Source of the DNA: Bog-473 sp963701955
GTDB lineage: Bacteria; Actinomycetota; Acidimicrobiia; Acidimicrobiales; RAAP-2
Assembly: GCA_963701955.1 (NCBI GenBank)
Contig: OY969694.1
Span: forward strand, 2,604,001-2,668,000
Length of the DNA: 64,000 nucleotides
Direction: 5' to 3'
Shown here: piece after piece, positions 29,845-39,545 of the stretch
Layout of the letters: every line of letters begins with the position of its first letter
Numbering within the stretch: position 1 is the first letter of the stretch
The notes under the pieces: generated by a model
Told to the model about the DNA's origin: nothing
What the model saw: the letters and a program-made list of their open reading frames with translations, nothing else
Database searches by the model: none
Translations under genes and position numbers: made by a program

Positions 29845-30522
29845 TCAGACCACGTAGAAGAGTAGCCAAAAGAGCAGGGACACGAGGCCGATGAAGCCCC
29901 AGAAGTAGTTGCAGCCGTTGAGATTGGCTCGGAACAGCCGCGCCACGGGCAGGGCGGAACCCGGGGCGCCCCCGTCCTGGGAGATGGCGCGTCGGAGCCG
30001 GATCTCCCTGGCCAGGATCGTCTCGAGCCAGTACGTCCCGCAAAGCACCAGGGCGATGTTCATCGCGGCCCAGGCGATGAAGCACGAGGCGTAGCCGCTC
30101 GACCCCGGGAAGAAGGGCAGGGCTGTCAGCTGCCAGATCTGCAGCCCGATGACGACCAGCCCGCCGAGGACGGCCGTCCAGCCGGCCACCTGCCAGTCGA
30201 GCGTCTCGTTCTCGCGGAACCGCCGCTCGCCGTACTGCACGAGCAGCGCGGCGGCCACAGTGATGGCGAAGATGGCGGCGCCTGTCGCGGTGGGCGCGGT
30301 GATCCCTTTGGGGCGCCACAGGTTCTCGTCGTTGGCCGAGCGCAGGTAGAAGTACGCAAAGGCCAGGGCGGCGAAGGCGAAGGCCCAGATGCCGATGAGC
30401 AGCCGGCCGCCCGTCCAGAGCGCCCCCTCCTGGGCACGCAGCTCGAAAGCGATCTCCTCCGGCGTCTCCTGGAGCTGGACGAAGCTCTCGAACTTCTGAT
30501 TGTCGAACGTGCTCGATGCCAT
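29845..30522 (-). CDS. ctaE: Cytochrome c oxidase subunit III
   Basis: Intact, 225 residues; start ATG 30520-30522 (MASSTFDNQKFESF), 14 bp after ctaD. Five hydrophobic helices with LLIGIWAFAFAALAFAYFYLRS (in shorter parts, LLIGIWAFAFAA and LAFAYFYLRS), TGAAIFAITVAAALLVQYGE, LQIWQLTALPFFPG and NYFWGFIGLVSLLFWLLFY. Subunit III binds no metal and stabilises the catalytic core. The shorter five-helix form, without the first two helices of mitochondrial subunit III, is common in actinobacteria. An acidic N-terminal segment of about 30 residues faces the cytoplasm. Confidence 0.85.
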   Translation of the reverse strand: MASSTFDNQKFESFVQLQETPEEIAFELRAQEGALWTGGRLLIGIWAFAFAALAFAYFYLRSANDENLWRPKGITAPTATGAAIFAITVAAALLVQYGERRFRENETLDWQVAGWTAVLGGLVVIGLQIWQLTALPFFPGSSGYASCFIAWAAMNIALVLCGTYWLETILAREIRLRRAISQDGGAPGSALPVARLFRANLNGCNYFWGFIGLVSLLFWLLFYVV

Positions 30523-30536
30523 GTCTCTCTCTGACC

Positions 30537-32546
30537 TCACAGGATCGGGGGACGTGGGTCGCCGTCGCCGTCCACTCCGGTGGTGAGCTCATCGTGGCCC
30601 ACGGAACCCTCCGGGGCGACCACCGACATTGCCATGCCGAGGTCGGCCACGGGCGCCGCGTCCGGCTCGCCGTAGTGGTAGGGGTCGTTCGTGATGACAG
30701 GAATGTGCTCGAAGTTGAACCACGGCACGGGAGTGGGCGTCTGCCACTCCAGACCGAGCGAGTCCCAGGGGTTGGGCGGTGCCTCGTGGGGCGTCAGGTA
30801 GATGGACCAGACGAAATTGATGATGAAGAAGATGAAGGACGCACCGAGGAAGTAGGCGCTGATGCTCGAGATGTCGTTCAGCGTCTGCAGATTGCTGGCG
30901 TACTCGAACACCCGCCGAGGCTGTCCGAGGAGCCCGACGAGGAACAGGGGGAAGAACGTGCAGTTGAAGAAGATGAAGAACGTCCAGAAGTGCCACTTGC
31001 TCAGCTTGCGGTTCATGGTCTTGCCCGTGATCTTGGGGAACCAGTAGTAGAAGCCCGCGAACAGGGCGAAGATGAGGCCGCCCATGATCGTGTAGTGGAA
31101 GTGCGCCAGCACGAAGAAGCTGCCGTGGACCGTCACGTTGACGGGGACGTCGGAGAGGAAGACGCCGGTGACGCCACCGATCAGGAAATTGAAGAGCATC
31201 CCGAGACAGAAGAGCATCGGGGTGTCGAAGCGTATTTTTGCTTTCCAGAGGGTCCCGAGCGTCACGAGGAACAAGAAGCCGGTCGGGATGGAGATCAGCT
31301 CGGTCGTGAGCATGAAGAGCGGCCGCATATCCGGGTTGATTCCGCTCTGGAACAGGTGGTGTTGCCACACGAAGAAGGAGAGCAACGCCACGCCGAGCAT
31401 GCCGGCCGCGGCGACCTTGTACGCGAAGAGCGGCTTGCGGGTGAACACCGGCATGATCTCCATCACGATCCCGAAGCCGGGGAGGGCCATGATGTAGACC
31501 TCGGGATGGCCGAAGAACCAGAAGAGGTTCTGCCACAGGAAATTGCTGCCGCCGTGCTCGTTGACGAAGAAGGCGGTCTGGGCCGTCCGGTCGAGAATCC
31601 CGAAGAGGCCGGCCACGACGAGGGTCGGCGTCGCCAGGGTCAAGAGTGCACAGGTGGCCAGGATGCTCCAGGCGAAGATGGGGAGGCGGCTCCAGGTCAT
31701 CCCGGGCGCCCGGTAGTTGATGATGGTGCAGGCCAGGTTGAAGCCGGCCAGGATCATGCCGATGCCAATGACCGCAAAGCCGACCAGATAGGAATCCATC
31801 CCGCCCGTCGCCTGCGTTTGCAGCGGGGCGTACCCGGTCCAGCCGGTCGGGAAGCCGCCGAAGAACAGCGCGCTGAGGATGACGAGGTATCCCGCCATGA
31901 AGATCCAGAACGAGAACGCCTCGACCCGGGGGTAGGCCATGCGCCGGGACCCGATCATCAGCGGGATCAGCCAGTTCCCAAGGGGCCCGACCACGGCGGA
32001 GGAGGCCATCATCATCATGATCGTGCCGTGCTCGCCGACGATGGCGATATAGGTCCCGGGTCCGAAGACGTGGTTCGTCGGGTTCAGGAGCTCCGTCCGG
32101 ATGAGCATGGCGAGCAGGCCGCCGGTGAAGAGGAACAGGAGGACCCCGACGGCGTACTGCATCCCGACCACCTTGTGGTCGTCGGTCATGCGGAAGTAGC
32201 GCACCCAGCTCTGTTGCGGGGGAGCCGGTGAGAGCTCGTACCCGAGCACCTTGGCCAACGGGTAATTGAGGGCACCGATGCCCGCCATCCAGCCGAGGAC
32301 GCCCAGCGAGAGCCCGAGCACGATGGCGACGTCGTTCTGCGCCGTCTGCACCTGGTCGTACCCGCTGGCGATGACGTTGCCCAACCAGTGCCCGATGAGG
32401 TAGCCGACGACGCCACCCGCCATGGCCCACAGGACGTTGGGACGGAGCCAGTCCGAGCGCGTCCCGGACCCCGGCATCCGCCCCGCGGCGCCGAGATCCT
32501 CCTCCCCGGGGTACTCGAACTCGCCAACCGTCGTGTCAATGGCCAT
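30537..32546 (-). CDS. ctaD: Cytochrome c oxidase subunit I
   Basis: Intact, 669 residues, from ATG 32544-32546. Catalytic subunit with heme a, heme a3 and CuB. Ligands visible: EHGTIMMMM near residue 172 (low-spin heme His), GHPEVYIMALPGFG near 345 (CuB His cross-linked to Tyr), WQHHLF near 392 (two CuB His) and LAHFHYT near 480 (heme His pair). The complete set indicates an active proton-pumping oxidase. Unusual: an additional N-terminal region of about 110 residues with two helices (LWAMAGGVVGYLIGHWLG and DVAIVLGLSLGVLGWMAGIG) before the core, and a C-terminal extension after PPNPWDSLGLEWQTPTPVPW. Confidence 0.95.
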   Translation of the reverse strand: MAIDTTVGEFEYPGEEDLGAAGRMPGSGTRSDWLRPNVLWAMAGGVVGYLIGHWLGNVIASGYDQVQTAQNDVAIVLGLSLGVLGWMAGIGALNYPLAKVLGYELSPAPPQQSWVRYFRMTDDHKVVGMQYAVGVLLFLFTGGLLAMLIRTELLNPTNHVFGPGTYIAIVGEHGTIMMMMASSAVVGPLGNWLIPLMIGSRRMAYPRVEAFSFWIFMAGYLVILSALFFGGFPTGWTGYAPLQTQATGGMDSYLVGFAVIGIGMILAGFNLACTIINYRAPGMTWSRLPIFAWSILATCALLTLATPTLVVAGLFGILDRTAQTAFFVNEHGGSNFLWQNLFWFFGHPEVYIMALPGFGIVMEIMPVFTRKPLFAYKVAAAGMLGVALLSFFVWQHHLFQSGINPDMRPLFMLTTELISIPTGFLFLVTLGTLWKAKIRFDTPMLFCLGMLFNFLIGGVTGVFLSDVPVNVTVHGSFFVLAHFHYTIMGGLIFALFAGFYYWFPKITGKTMNRKLSKWHFWTFFIFFNCTFFPLFLVGLLGQPRRVFEYASNLQTLNDISSISAYFLGASFIFFIINFVWSIYLTPHEAPPNPWDSLGLEWQTPTPVPWFNFEHIPVITNDPYHYGEPDAAPVADLGMAMSVVAPEGSVGHDELTTGVDGDGDPRPPIL

Positions 32547-32605
32547 GGTTGGTTTCCCTCGTGTGCAGGACAGGACGGATGCGGGCTTGGGGTCGGAGGC
32601 TCATG

Positions 32606-33588
32606 TCAGTTGCCCTTCGACGTCGACGCGCCGTAGGTCTCGACCTTGGAGTAGGGGTCGTTGTCGGGGTAGTAGCCGCCATCCGCGCCGTTGGCGTCGG
32701 GCGTGTAGGTCTGGGCATAGGGCGGGAGGAGCTTGGTGTTCTTGCGCAAGCGGAATGCGGTGACCTTCGCCCAAGACTCGAACTGCTGGGGCGTCACCAC
32801 AACGCCGTTGTTGTACATGGCGCCGTGCCAGAGGCCACACAGCTCGGCGCAGCGGACGGTGAAGGAGCCCAGCTGCTGCGTCGTCGCGTAGGCCACGTTG
32901 TTGTAGTCGGGGTTAGCGTCGGCTTTCACCCCGAGTTGGTAGGCCCAGAAGCTGTGGACCACGTCCAGAGAGGTGACGTTGAATTGAACGGTGGTGTTGT
33001 CGGGGATGACGAGCTGGTCGGTCTCGAAGCCGCCGAAGGTCGGGTATCGGTAGGTGAATTTCCATTGCTGGCCGATGACCTGAATCGGCAGGATGGTCTT
33101 CGAGGTCGGAGTCCAGATCGGGCTCGACCCTTCGCCGCCGCCCGCGCCGCCCGGCTGCACGAGTTCGTAGGTGCCGAAGCCGGCCAGGAACAGCACGATG
33201 ACGGTCGTGACCAGGATCCAGCCCACCTGGATCCCAAGGTGACCTCGAGCGTCCGGCCCGCCGACCGGCTCGGGCCCGCCGCGCGAGGCGCGCCACGTCA
33301 CGAAGGCGTAAATGAAGTAGATCCAGACGGCGAGAAGGACGGGGAGGGCGATGACGAACAACACGTTGAAGTCGAACTGCGCTCCTTGGGCCGTGTCGGT
33401 CATGGTGCCGGGCGGGATGTGGGGCCCGGCGAGGAAGTAGTACAGCGGATCCAAGATGGCGGAGAGGACCACCCAGACGGCGAGCAGCCGCCACCAGTGG
33501 TGCGTCTGGTCGCCGGGTCCCTCGTTGGGTCTGCCGGCTGGTCTCCTGCGGGTGCCCCCCCTCCTCCCGGCGCCGGCCCGTCGCTCAC
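32606..33588 (-). CDS. ctaC: Cytochrome c oxidase subunit II (frame broken at a C7 run)
   Basis: The GTG start at 33586-33588 overlaps the upstream stop (GTGA). The N-terminal 15 residues are Gly/Pro-rich; a run of seven C at 33555-33561 is the likely site of an indel that shifts to the main frame. Two transmembrane helices (FNVLFVIALPVLLAVWIYFI and VGWILVTTVIVLFLAGFGTY), preceded by another hydrophobic stretch (LLAVWVVLSAILDPLYYFLA). The cupredoxin domain has DVVHSFWAY and the full CuA motif CAELCGLWHGAM (C-x3-C-x3-H-x2-M), so it accepts electrons from cytochrome c. No fused cytochrome c domain. About 327 residues. Confidence 0.92.
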
Positions 33589-34256
33589 GCGGGCACGACC
33601 TGCATGAAGCCGCCCATGTAACCGAGCGTCGACATGGGCCCTCCGTTGCCGAAGAGATAGCCGCCCCCACAGGGTACGAAGCACTGCCAGCGGTAGTTTC
33701 CAGGCCCGGGACTGATGAAGGAGAACTTGATCACCTGGTGCGGCGACTTGGTGGTGCACGGCGCGGCGGCGCAGAGGTTGGCATTGCCGTTGTTGCCGTA
33801 CAAGGGCACGTTGATACCCACCGAGGGCATGGAGAAGGTGTGGGCCACGCCGTTGCCGACGTTGGAATTGATGACCCGGAACGGCTTCCCGTTGAGGAGG
33901 GCAGCGTTCGCGGCGGTGCCGGTCACCCGGCCCAGCTGCTGATTACGCAGCGGACTGCCCGAGTCGTACTGGACAATGGTGACGTTGATGCGGACGTGCT
34001 CAGGGACCTGGAAGTTCGTGGTGTGGACCCACTGTCCGTTGGGCGCCTTGACCAGATACGAGACCCAGGGTGCATGGCTGCCGGACCCGTACGTCCCCAC
34101 GGACTGGAGGGTCACATTGACCGATTGGCCGGGCGAGCTCGAGGTGTAGTCGACCGTCGGCGGCGTACCCAGGAGGCTGACGATGAGGACGACGGCCGCC
34201 GTCGTCGCCACGACGAAGAGGATGACCGTCACGGTCACCTTCCACGCCAAGCTCAT
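33585..34256 (-). CDS. Membrane-anchored cupredoxin with a degenerate CuA site
   Basis: Intact, 223 residues, from ATG 34254-34256. One N-terminal helix (VTVTVILFVVATTAAVVLIV) anchors an exported beta domain. Near the end AHTFSMPSVG gives a His in the place of the first CuA ligand, and WQCFVPCGGGYLFGNGGPM keeps the C-x3-C pair, but Tyr and Gly replace the His and Met of the CuA consensus. It therefore cannot form a normal CuA centre; it may bind one copper or act in assembly. It is the first gene behind the promoter at 34346-34374 and overlaps ctaC by 4 bp, so it is made together with the oxidase. Confidence 0.72.
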   Translation of the reverse strand: MSLAWKVTVTVILFVVATTAAVVLIVSLLGTPPTVDYTSSSPGQSVNVTLQSVGTYGSGSHAPWVSYLVKAPNGQWVHTTNFQVPEHVRINVTIVQYDSGSPLRNQQLGRVTGTAANAALLNGKPFRVINSNVGNGVAHTFSMPSVGINVPLYGNNGNANLCAAAPCTTKSPHQVIKFSFISPGPGNYRWQCFVPCGGGYLFGNGGPMSTLGYMGGFMQVVPA

Positions 34257-34345
34257 GGCCTACCCCCTATCCCCTGGACGAACGTCGGTGCTTCCCGGCT
34301 GAACCTTGGCTCATCCTTGGCGCAAGCTGTGCGCCGATGAAGCGG

Positions 34346-34374
34346 AGGTTACGTTTCGGTTTGACACCCGTCAA
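34346..34374 (-). promoter_or_regulatory. Promoter of the oxidase structural genes
   Basis: On the minus strand TTGACG (34374-34369) and TAACCT (34351-34346) are separated by 17 bases, a good sigma-70-type arrangement about 90 bp upstream of the cupredoxin start. The -35 lies in TTGACGGGTGTCAA, a perfect 5-bp-arm palindrome that could be an operator. The 184-bp gap 34257-34440 holds nothing else recognisable. Confidence 0.55.
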
Positions 34375-34440
34375 CTGTTTCCGACGAAGAGATTCTCCCC
34401 GGACGACGCAATGGGGAGTGCTGTGCGTGGCGGACGACGC

Positions 34441-35372
34441 TCAGCCGCGGGGCGTCCGCTCGGCGGCAGGGGCGCTCGAGGCGCGGAAGGCCTCGAGCGA
34501 GGGCCCCGGGTCCCGGTGGAAGAGGCGGTCGACCCCGAGCGAGAAGCCCCCTTCGCTGTCGATGGCGCGGCGGATGGTCACCGCCAACGCCGGGACCGCC
34601 CAGAAGTCGCCACAGATCCAGAGGATGGCGGCTCCGATCTGCTGGTCGGCGACGGGCGAGAGGGTGATGCCGGGCACGTGGCCGTAGACCGAGTACCAGT
34701 TGGTGCTCGTGAAGAGCGACATCGACATGGCCAGGACGAACATGACGACGTTGGTGGAGATGATGGCCCCGACCTGCCACAGCGGGCTCGCCTTCATCCG
34801 GAAGGGCGAGGAGGGGATGATCTGCAACCAGAAGAGCACGCCGGTGAGGAAGAAGCTGGCGTGCATCAGCCAGATGTGGACGAGTTGGTTCTGCTGCGCA
34901 GTGTCGAAGCAACGCCGGGACATGCCAGAGCACCATCACGACGTTGAAGGAGATCAAGCGCGGTCCATGGGTTCACTGCGAAGCGTCCCACGGCCCTCAA
35001 GGGAGCCGAGAGACGTCCGAGCAGCACCGCCCGGAGGAGGCGTCGTCGTGGCCCGACAGGCAGGCCGTGCAGCAGGGGCAGCCACGGTGCACCGGCCACA
35101 ATGAGAATCGGAGCGAAGAAGGCGATGAGGATGTGCTCGATCATGTGGACGAAGAAGTAGTCGTCGGCCCAATAGTCGATGGGCGACATCACCGTGATCA
35201 GGAGGAGGGCCAGACCGCCGTAGAAGAACAAGGAACGGAGCCGCCGGGCTCGGGTCCGATCGGGGCGGGAACGACGGCGGAGGTTGGCAAGGCCCGCCTC
35301 GTGAAGCACCACAACGACGGCCACGACGATCACGAAAGGGTCGAAGCTCCAATTGTCGACCAGATAGTTCAC
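34441..35372 (-). CDS. Second CtaG-type oxidase assembly protein (frame broken)
   Basis: ATG 35370-35372 (MNYLVDNWSFDPFVIVVA). Helices: FVIVVAVVVVLHEAGL, LFFYGGLALLLITVMSPIDY, VHMIEHILIAFFAPILIVAG, then, after a frame change near 34950 and another near 34915, MHASFFLTGVLFWLQIIPS, AIISTNVVMFVLAMSMSLF and the NWYSVYGHVPG loop. YWADDYFFVHMIEHILIA with its paired His residues and the APWLPLL stretch identify the Caa3/CtaG superfamily. The C-terminal ~45 residues are soluble. About 310 residues. Two different CtaG-type genes flank the structural genes. Confidence 0.8.
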
Positions 35373-35426
35373 GCCGACCGTCCATGGGTCTCAGGGATTG
35401 TGCCCGTCACGGTACCCGGGCGGCGC

Positions 35427-36621
35427 TCAGCCCGACGAGCCGTAGGCCAATGGGATCTGGCTCGACTGGACCTTGGCCCATGCGCCACCCGAGGGTGTCA
35501 ACGCGAAGACCCCGAGCGACTCGCCCTGCACCGTGAAGGCATCGATGTCGGGTCCGGCCGAAGTCAGGCCGCCCGCGGGCAGCGCCAGCGCCGCGGTCCG
35601 CGGCGGGAGCCGGGGCAGTTGTGTCCAGCGTCCACCTGGAGCGATGTCCAGCGCCACGCGCCTGCCGCTTGCACCGCCGCCAACGAGGACTGCGACATCG
35701 CCGGCTGGATTGACGGCGGTCGACCGGACCGACGTCCCGGAGCCCAGGGTCATCGCCCGCGCGACCGTCCAGGGCCCGCTGCCGCTCTGCCACAGTGCAA
35801 CGACGGCCCGCCGATGACCCCTGCTCGCGAGGACGAGCACCGTCGTCCGTCGCCGCCGTCGACTGCACGCGGAGCACGGTGGTGGCTGCCCCTCGCAGAT
35901 TGCCGCCCAGTGTGAGCCCGGCGCGCTGCCAGGTGGTGGCTGTCCGCGTGAACAGGCCGACGAGTCCACCTCGCCGGCAGCCAGTGGCGATCAACGGCGC
36001 CCCGCTGGGGAGCAGCGCGGCAGCCGTCGAGCCCGTCCACGTCGCAGGCTGGCGAAACCCGGTTCAGCGTTGCGGCCGTGACCAGTGGAGTCCAGGACGA
36101 GAGGTCGGCGGGTCCGCTCAGCGCACGCCCTCCCCGAGCAGGGCGAGGGCTCGCACCCGGGGAGGATGCGTCGTAGGCGAGGGCGTCGGGGAGTGGGGCC
36201 AGCGCCCCGGGCAGGAGCCCAGGGACCCAGGATGCTCCCGCTCGTGCGCGCTCTGCGCAAGGGGGGAGAAACGCAGGAGGTCGCTCGGCACGAAACCGAC
36301 CAAGGCGGCGCCGCCGGAGGCGGACTCGATGAGGCCGCCGTTGTCGGCGACACCCGGCGGGGTGACCAGAGACCAGCGCGGCGGAACCCGGACCGGCATG
36401 GAACAGCTCCCAGAACGTGTTGGCGGGGTCGGAGAGGTCCCCCATGGGGAGCGTCACCCACGAATCGCTCGACGTCGAAACGGCGCTCACCAGTGGGTGC
36501 GGTCGACGCGGCGCTGGCGCCGGCGGGAGCGAGGCCCGCACCCCAGGAGAGCGATCGCAGCGGCCGAGCAGCGCAAGGCACCGCCGCGTCGGACCTGCAG
36601 CGGGCGAGCTCGGGACCTCAC
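35427..36621 (-). CDS. Exported protein of unknown function (frame broken)
   Basis: GTG 36619-36621 overlaps the upstream stop (GTGA). Reconstructed across frame changes near 36540, 36370, 36240, 36060 and 35850: an N-terminal hydrophobic segment (ALRCSAAAIALLGCG), then SSDSWVTLPMGDLSDPANTF, WSLVTPPGVADNGGLIESAS, LVGFVPSDLLRFSPLA, STAVNPAGDVAVLVGG and GGAWAKVQSSQIPLAYGSSG at the end. The repeated WVTLPMGDL, WTQLPRLP and WAKVQ turns suggest a beta-propeller-like exported protein of about 395 residues that could sit at the oxidase. No catalytic motif. Family not recognised. Confidence 0.55.
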
Positions 36622-37296
36622 GAATTGAGGAGTGTCGGTCGATCCGGCTCAGGAGGAGAGAGGAGAAGGACGACGCGAAGGCCTGCGTCGGGCCCGGGTC
36701 GTCGATGAGCGCGTCACGCTCACGGCCGCGGCCGTCGATGATGAACGCGAGGTCGCTGTGGGCGACCATCGCCCCGGCCCCGACGGTGCTGACCAGGACC
36801 CCGTAGGAGTTCCAGACCCGTTGGAGCTGGGTGACCGAACCCGTGAGGAAGTACCAATTCGGCAGGCGGTTCATCGATTCCTGGCTGTCGAACGCCTTGG
36901 TGAAGGACGATGGACCGGTAGATCGGGTTGGCCACGATGGCGACGAAGTCGACGTTGCGCGCGGCCGGCGCCCAACTGCTGGTCCGTCTGGCGGAACTCC
37001 TGGGCGATCAGTGGGCAGTCCGACGTGCAGACCGGGTCGAGGAAGGTCAGCGCCACGCATGGCCCGCGGAGGCTGGCCAGACTGACGGTCTGGCCGTGCT
37101 GGTCGGTCAGGGTGAAGTGCGGTGCGGGCAGCTGCAGCGCGTTCGGGTTGCCGTTGAGAGCCTCGGACAGGATCGGGTCGGCGTTGCCGTTGACCGCAGC
37201 GGTGGCCATCGGAGCGGCGCCGACGAGGACGATGGCCAGCGCGGCGACAGCGGCTGCGGTCCGAACCGCGTAGGAGCAGCGACGGCCCGCTCCCAC
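36618..37296 (-). CDS. Second Sco1/SenC copper chaperone (frame broken)
   Basis: The likely start is GTG 37294-37296 (VGAGRRCSYAV) before a hydrophobic segment AAAVAALAIVLVGAAPMATA, signal peptide or anchor. Then FTLTDQHGQTVSLASLRG, CVALTFLDPVCTSDCPLIAQ with the copper-binding CxxxC, NPIYRSIV after an indel near 36960, LPNWYFLTGSVTQLQRVW after one near 36905, and HSDLAFIIDGRG with the ligand His. All three copper ligands are present, so it should be functional. The end near 36618 is inferred from a stop in the +1 frame; in the last main frame the reading continues. About 226 residues. Confidence 0.75.
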
Positions 37297-38475
37297 CAGC
37301 CCGTTGGTTCCGGCGTTGTCTCTGCGTCGCCGACGCTCGGCCGACTTCGGCGGGCGGCTCGCGGCAGCTCGCGATGGCAACCGGCACGCGCACCATGGCC
37401 ACGTAGCCCGCGACGAAAATGAGGGCCATCGGCAGCATGGAGTTGGGATCGGTGCCCAACCCACCGAAGAAGCCCAGATCCTCCACGAGGACCCAGTCGG
37501 CGAGGCACAGCGACACGAGCGCGACCAGGCCGCCGAGGCCGAGCCGGGGTCGCCCGCTCAGCAGCAGGCCGCCGATGGTGGCCAGGGCGACGACGGCGAA
37601 GAGGTTGACCGCCCACCCGTGGGCGGCGACGAAGGACGCCGAAGGACGAGACCCACGACGAGAGGAAGCCCGGCTGCGGGGTTCGCGCCATCGTGCGGAC
37701 CATGCCGGTCAGCGTCCCGCCGCGGCCCTGCCAGAACCCTCTTCCCGGCCAGGCCTGCAGCACGGCCATGCCGATCAGGAACAGCCCGCTCAGTGCGAGC
37801 ACGATGCGGCCGAGACGGGCGGTGGCGTAGGCCCGTTCGGGCAGGGCGATGAGGACGCCGGCGACGCAATAGAAGAGGACGGCACCCGGGAGCTCCGAAG
37901 AGCCAGGTCAGCCCCGGGGCGAAGAGGCCGCCGAACGCCTCGCCGAAGGACCAGACCAAGAGGCCCCAGCCGACCGACGCCAATCCGCCGAACCGAGACC
38001 ACCGGCCGCGTGGGGCGACCAGCAACCACAGGCCGATCCCGACCTGGATCCACACGGTGGCCGACGCCGCCTGGATCGGATGGTTCGACCAGATGGTGAC
38101 GCCGCGTGTTCACAAGGTGCTGCACCCAGCCCGGGGACCCGCTGGCTGACGGCTGGATCACCCCCGACGGGAGTCCGAGGGGCATGGAGGACTGGATCTG
38201 CAGCAGCCCGTCGAAGATCCAGAGTGCGCCGAAGCCGATGCGGAGGATGCGCCGGGCCGCCGGCTCGGGGAGGGGTTCGGACCGAGACGAGGGAAACGAC
38301 GCCATCCCGTGGGCCTTCAGGCTTCCGGTACTGAGCTGTGCGGAAGACGTTGAAGCCGATGGCGCAGAGGGCTCCGAGCACGAAAACGGCGATGAACTGA
38401 TGGAAGAGCGCTGTGTGGAAGCTCGAGACGATCAGGCGCGTTGCCCGTCTGGAGCGAGCGTCCCATGCCGGGCAT
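37297..38475 (-). CDS. Polytopic membrane protein of the oxidase locus (frame broken)
   Basis: Read over frame changes near 38450, 38310, 38100, 37880, 37640 and 37390. The N-terminus has LFHQFIAVFVLGALCAIGF; then RILRIGFGALWIFDGLLQIQ, WIQVGIGLWLLVAPRGRW, LIALPERAYATARLGRIV with LALSGLFLIGMAVLQAWPG, and LPMALIFVAGYVAMVRVPVA: seven or eight helices, the first half resembling DoxX-like membrane proteins. The start (ATG 38473-38475) and the end are approximate. Such genes often accompany Sco in actinobacterial oxidase clusters. Function unknown; thiol or copper handling in the membrane is only a guess. Confidence 0.55.
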
Positions 38476-38535
38476 CGACTAGTTACGTCCCTCGGGCGGT
38501 CGTCGAGCCGTTGATCCATGCACTGCAGGGGGAGA

Positions 38536-38946
38536 CTACAGCGGCGTCTCGGCGCCTTGAATTCGCCCCGAATCGTCAGCGAGGGGAATGAGATAGGCGA
38601 AGAAGGCGAGGAGCGCCCCGGCCAACATCAACCCCAGGCCCGGCAGCCTCCATGAGTGCGCCACGGAGAGCGCCCCACCGCCGGCGCCAAGCATGAGCCC
38701 GACGAGACCCAATCGCGCGCCGAGGCGCACCAACCTCGGTCCATCGAGGGTGCGCAGCAGAATGGCGAGCGCACCGATCCCAAGGAGACCCCCGAGTGCT
38801 GCGTGGGCGACATAGGCGCCCTTGCTCTGCGGAGGCAGCCACTGGTCGGGTCGTCCGATCGGGATGAGCACCAAGCACGCAACACCGAGCGCGAATTCGA
38901 TGCCGACGCCGATCATCATGACGAACCAAATCCAACGCGCCACCAC
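38536..38946 (-). CDS. Four-helix membrane protein, unknown function
   Basis: Intact, 136 residues. Hydrophobic segments at about residues 7-28 (FVMMIGVGIEFALGVACLVL), 48-65 (HAALGGLLGIGALAILL), 74-92 and 100-122 (LPGLGLMLAGALLAFFAYLI). A GRPDQWLPPQSKGAYVAHA loop connects helices 1 and 2. No metal or catalytic motif. First or second gene of the minus-strand oxidase run, with a 60-bp gap to the next. Confidence 0.65.
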   Translation of the reverse strand: MVARWIWFVMMIGVGIEFALGVACLVLIPIGRPDQWLPPQSKGAYVAHAALGGLLGIGALAILLRTLDGPRLVRLGARLGLVGLMLGAGGGALSVAHSWRLPGLGLMLAGALLAFFAYLIPLADDSGRIQGAETPL

Positions 38947-38989
38947 GCATCTGGTCTAGCCCCGTCGGAGGACCGGCGTGTGAAAACCC

Positions 38990-39202
38990 CTAGGAACGAT
39001 GAGCGTCGTGTGTCGCGCCTGAGAGGTAGTTCCGGCTCCGGGACGTCGCTTCAGCCGTCCGACGACGATGGTCGGCATGCGACATGAAGATGAGCGGCAA
39101 GACGGCGAGCGCAACGGCCAAGGCCATCAGGGGAACGCTGATCATGAAAAGTGTCATTGATTTCGTAGGAACGGTCGGGTTGGTTCCTTCTCCTGGCGTC
39201 AC
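38990..39202 (-). CDS. Small single-helix membrane protein
   Basis: 70 residues from ATG 39200-39202. One hydrophobic helix (TLFMISVPLMALAVALAVLP, about residues 17-36) followed by a His/Arg-rich tail (SHADHRRRTAEATSRSRN). The DNA ahead has a GGAGAAGG ribosome-binding sequence. Family not recognised. It may be the leader gene of the oxidase run. Confidence 0.5.
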   Translation of the reverse strand: MTPGEGTNPTVPTKSMTLFMISVPLMALAVALAVLPLIFMSHADHRRRTAEATSRSRNYLSGATHDAHRS

Positions 39203-39362
39203 TGTGGCGAACGGACGTCCATCGGAGGTCAGAGGAGCCTAAGCAGTCGCTGAGGATTGCTTTGCAGAATTGTGAACAGATCCGATTGCCGCAGGTCGTT
39301 CCTGTGAAGCCTGGGGAACCTGTGCGCGGGGTGAGTTCTCGACACCGGGGTGCAGGCATCGC

Positions 39363-39389
39363 ACCGCGTCGATCCGGTGACCCTCACGC
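39363..39389 (-). repeat. Partial copy of the tRNA-Phe 3' end (weak)
   Basis: This stretch aligns with 61519-61545 of the intact tRNA-Phe gene over 27 bases with two one-base indels; the longest uninterrupted match is 17 bases. It lies in the 343-bp gap between the oxidase region and the carboxymuconolactone-decarboxylase-like gene (39203-39545), which otherwise holds no gene I can support. It marks the left limit of the lower-GC region. Confidence 0.5.
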
Positions 39390-39545
39390 GGTCCATGTGG
39401 GAAGTTGGCAATTCCGAGCCGACCCTTGAAGGTCGAATGGTGTCGCATCAGCTGTTCAAAGGCGCAGATGCAGCGCTGCACTGAAAGACGGGGGCGCCCT
39501 GCGAAGCCCACGGTTGCAAGCGTCGGCCCGAGGCTCGACCAACGC

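Noticed and set aside
30516..32231. A 571-residue open frame on the plus strand opposite ctaD, rich in Glu, Asp and His.
   Set aside because: It is the antisense shadow of the intact ctaD gene in high-GC DNA; it has low complexity, no recognisable motif and no ribosome-binding site.
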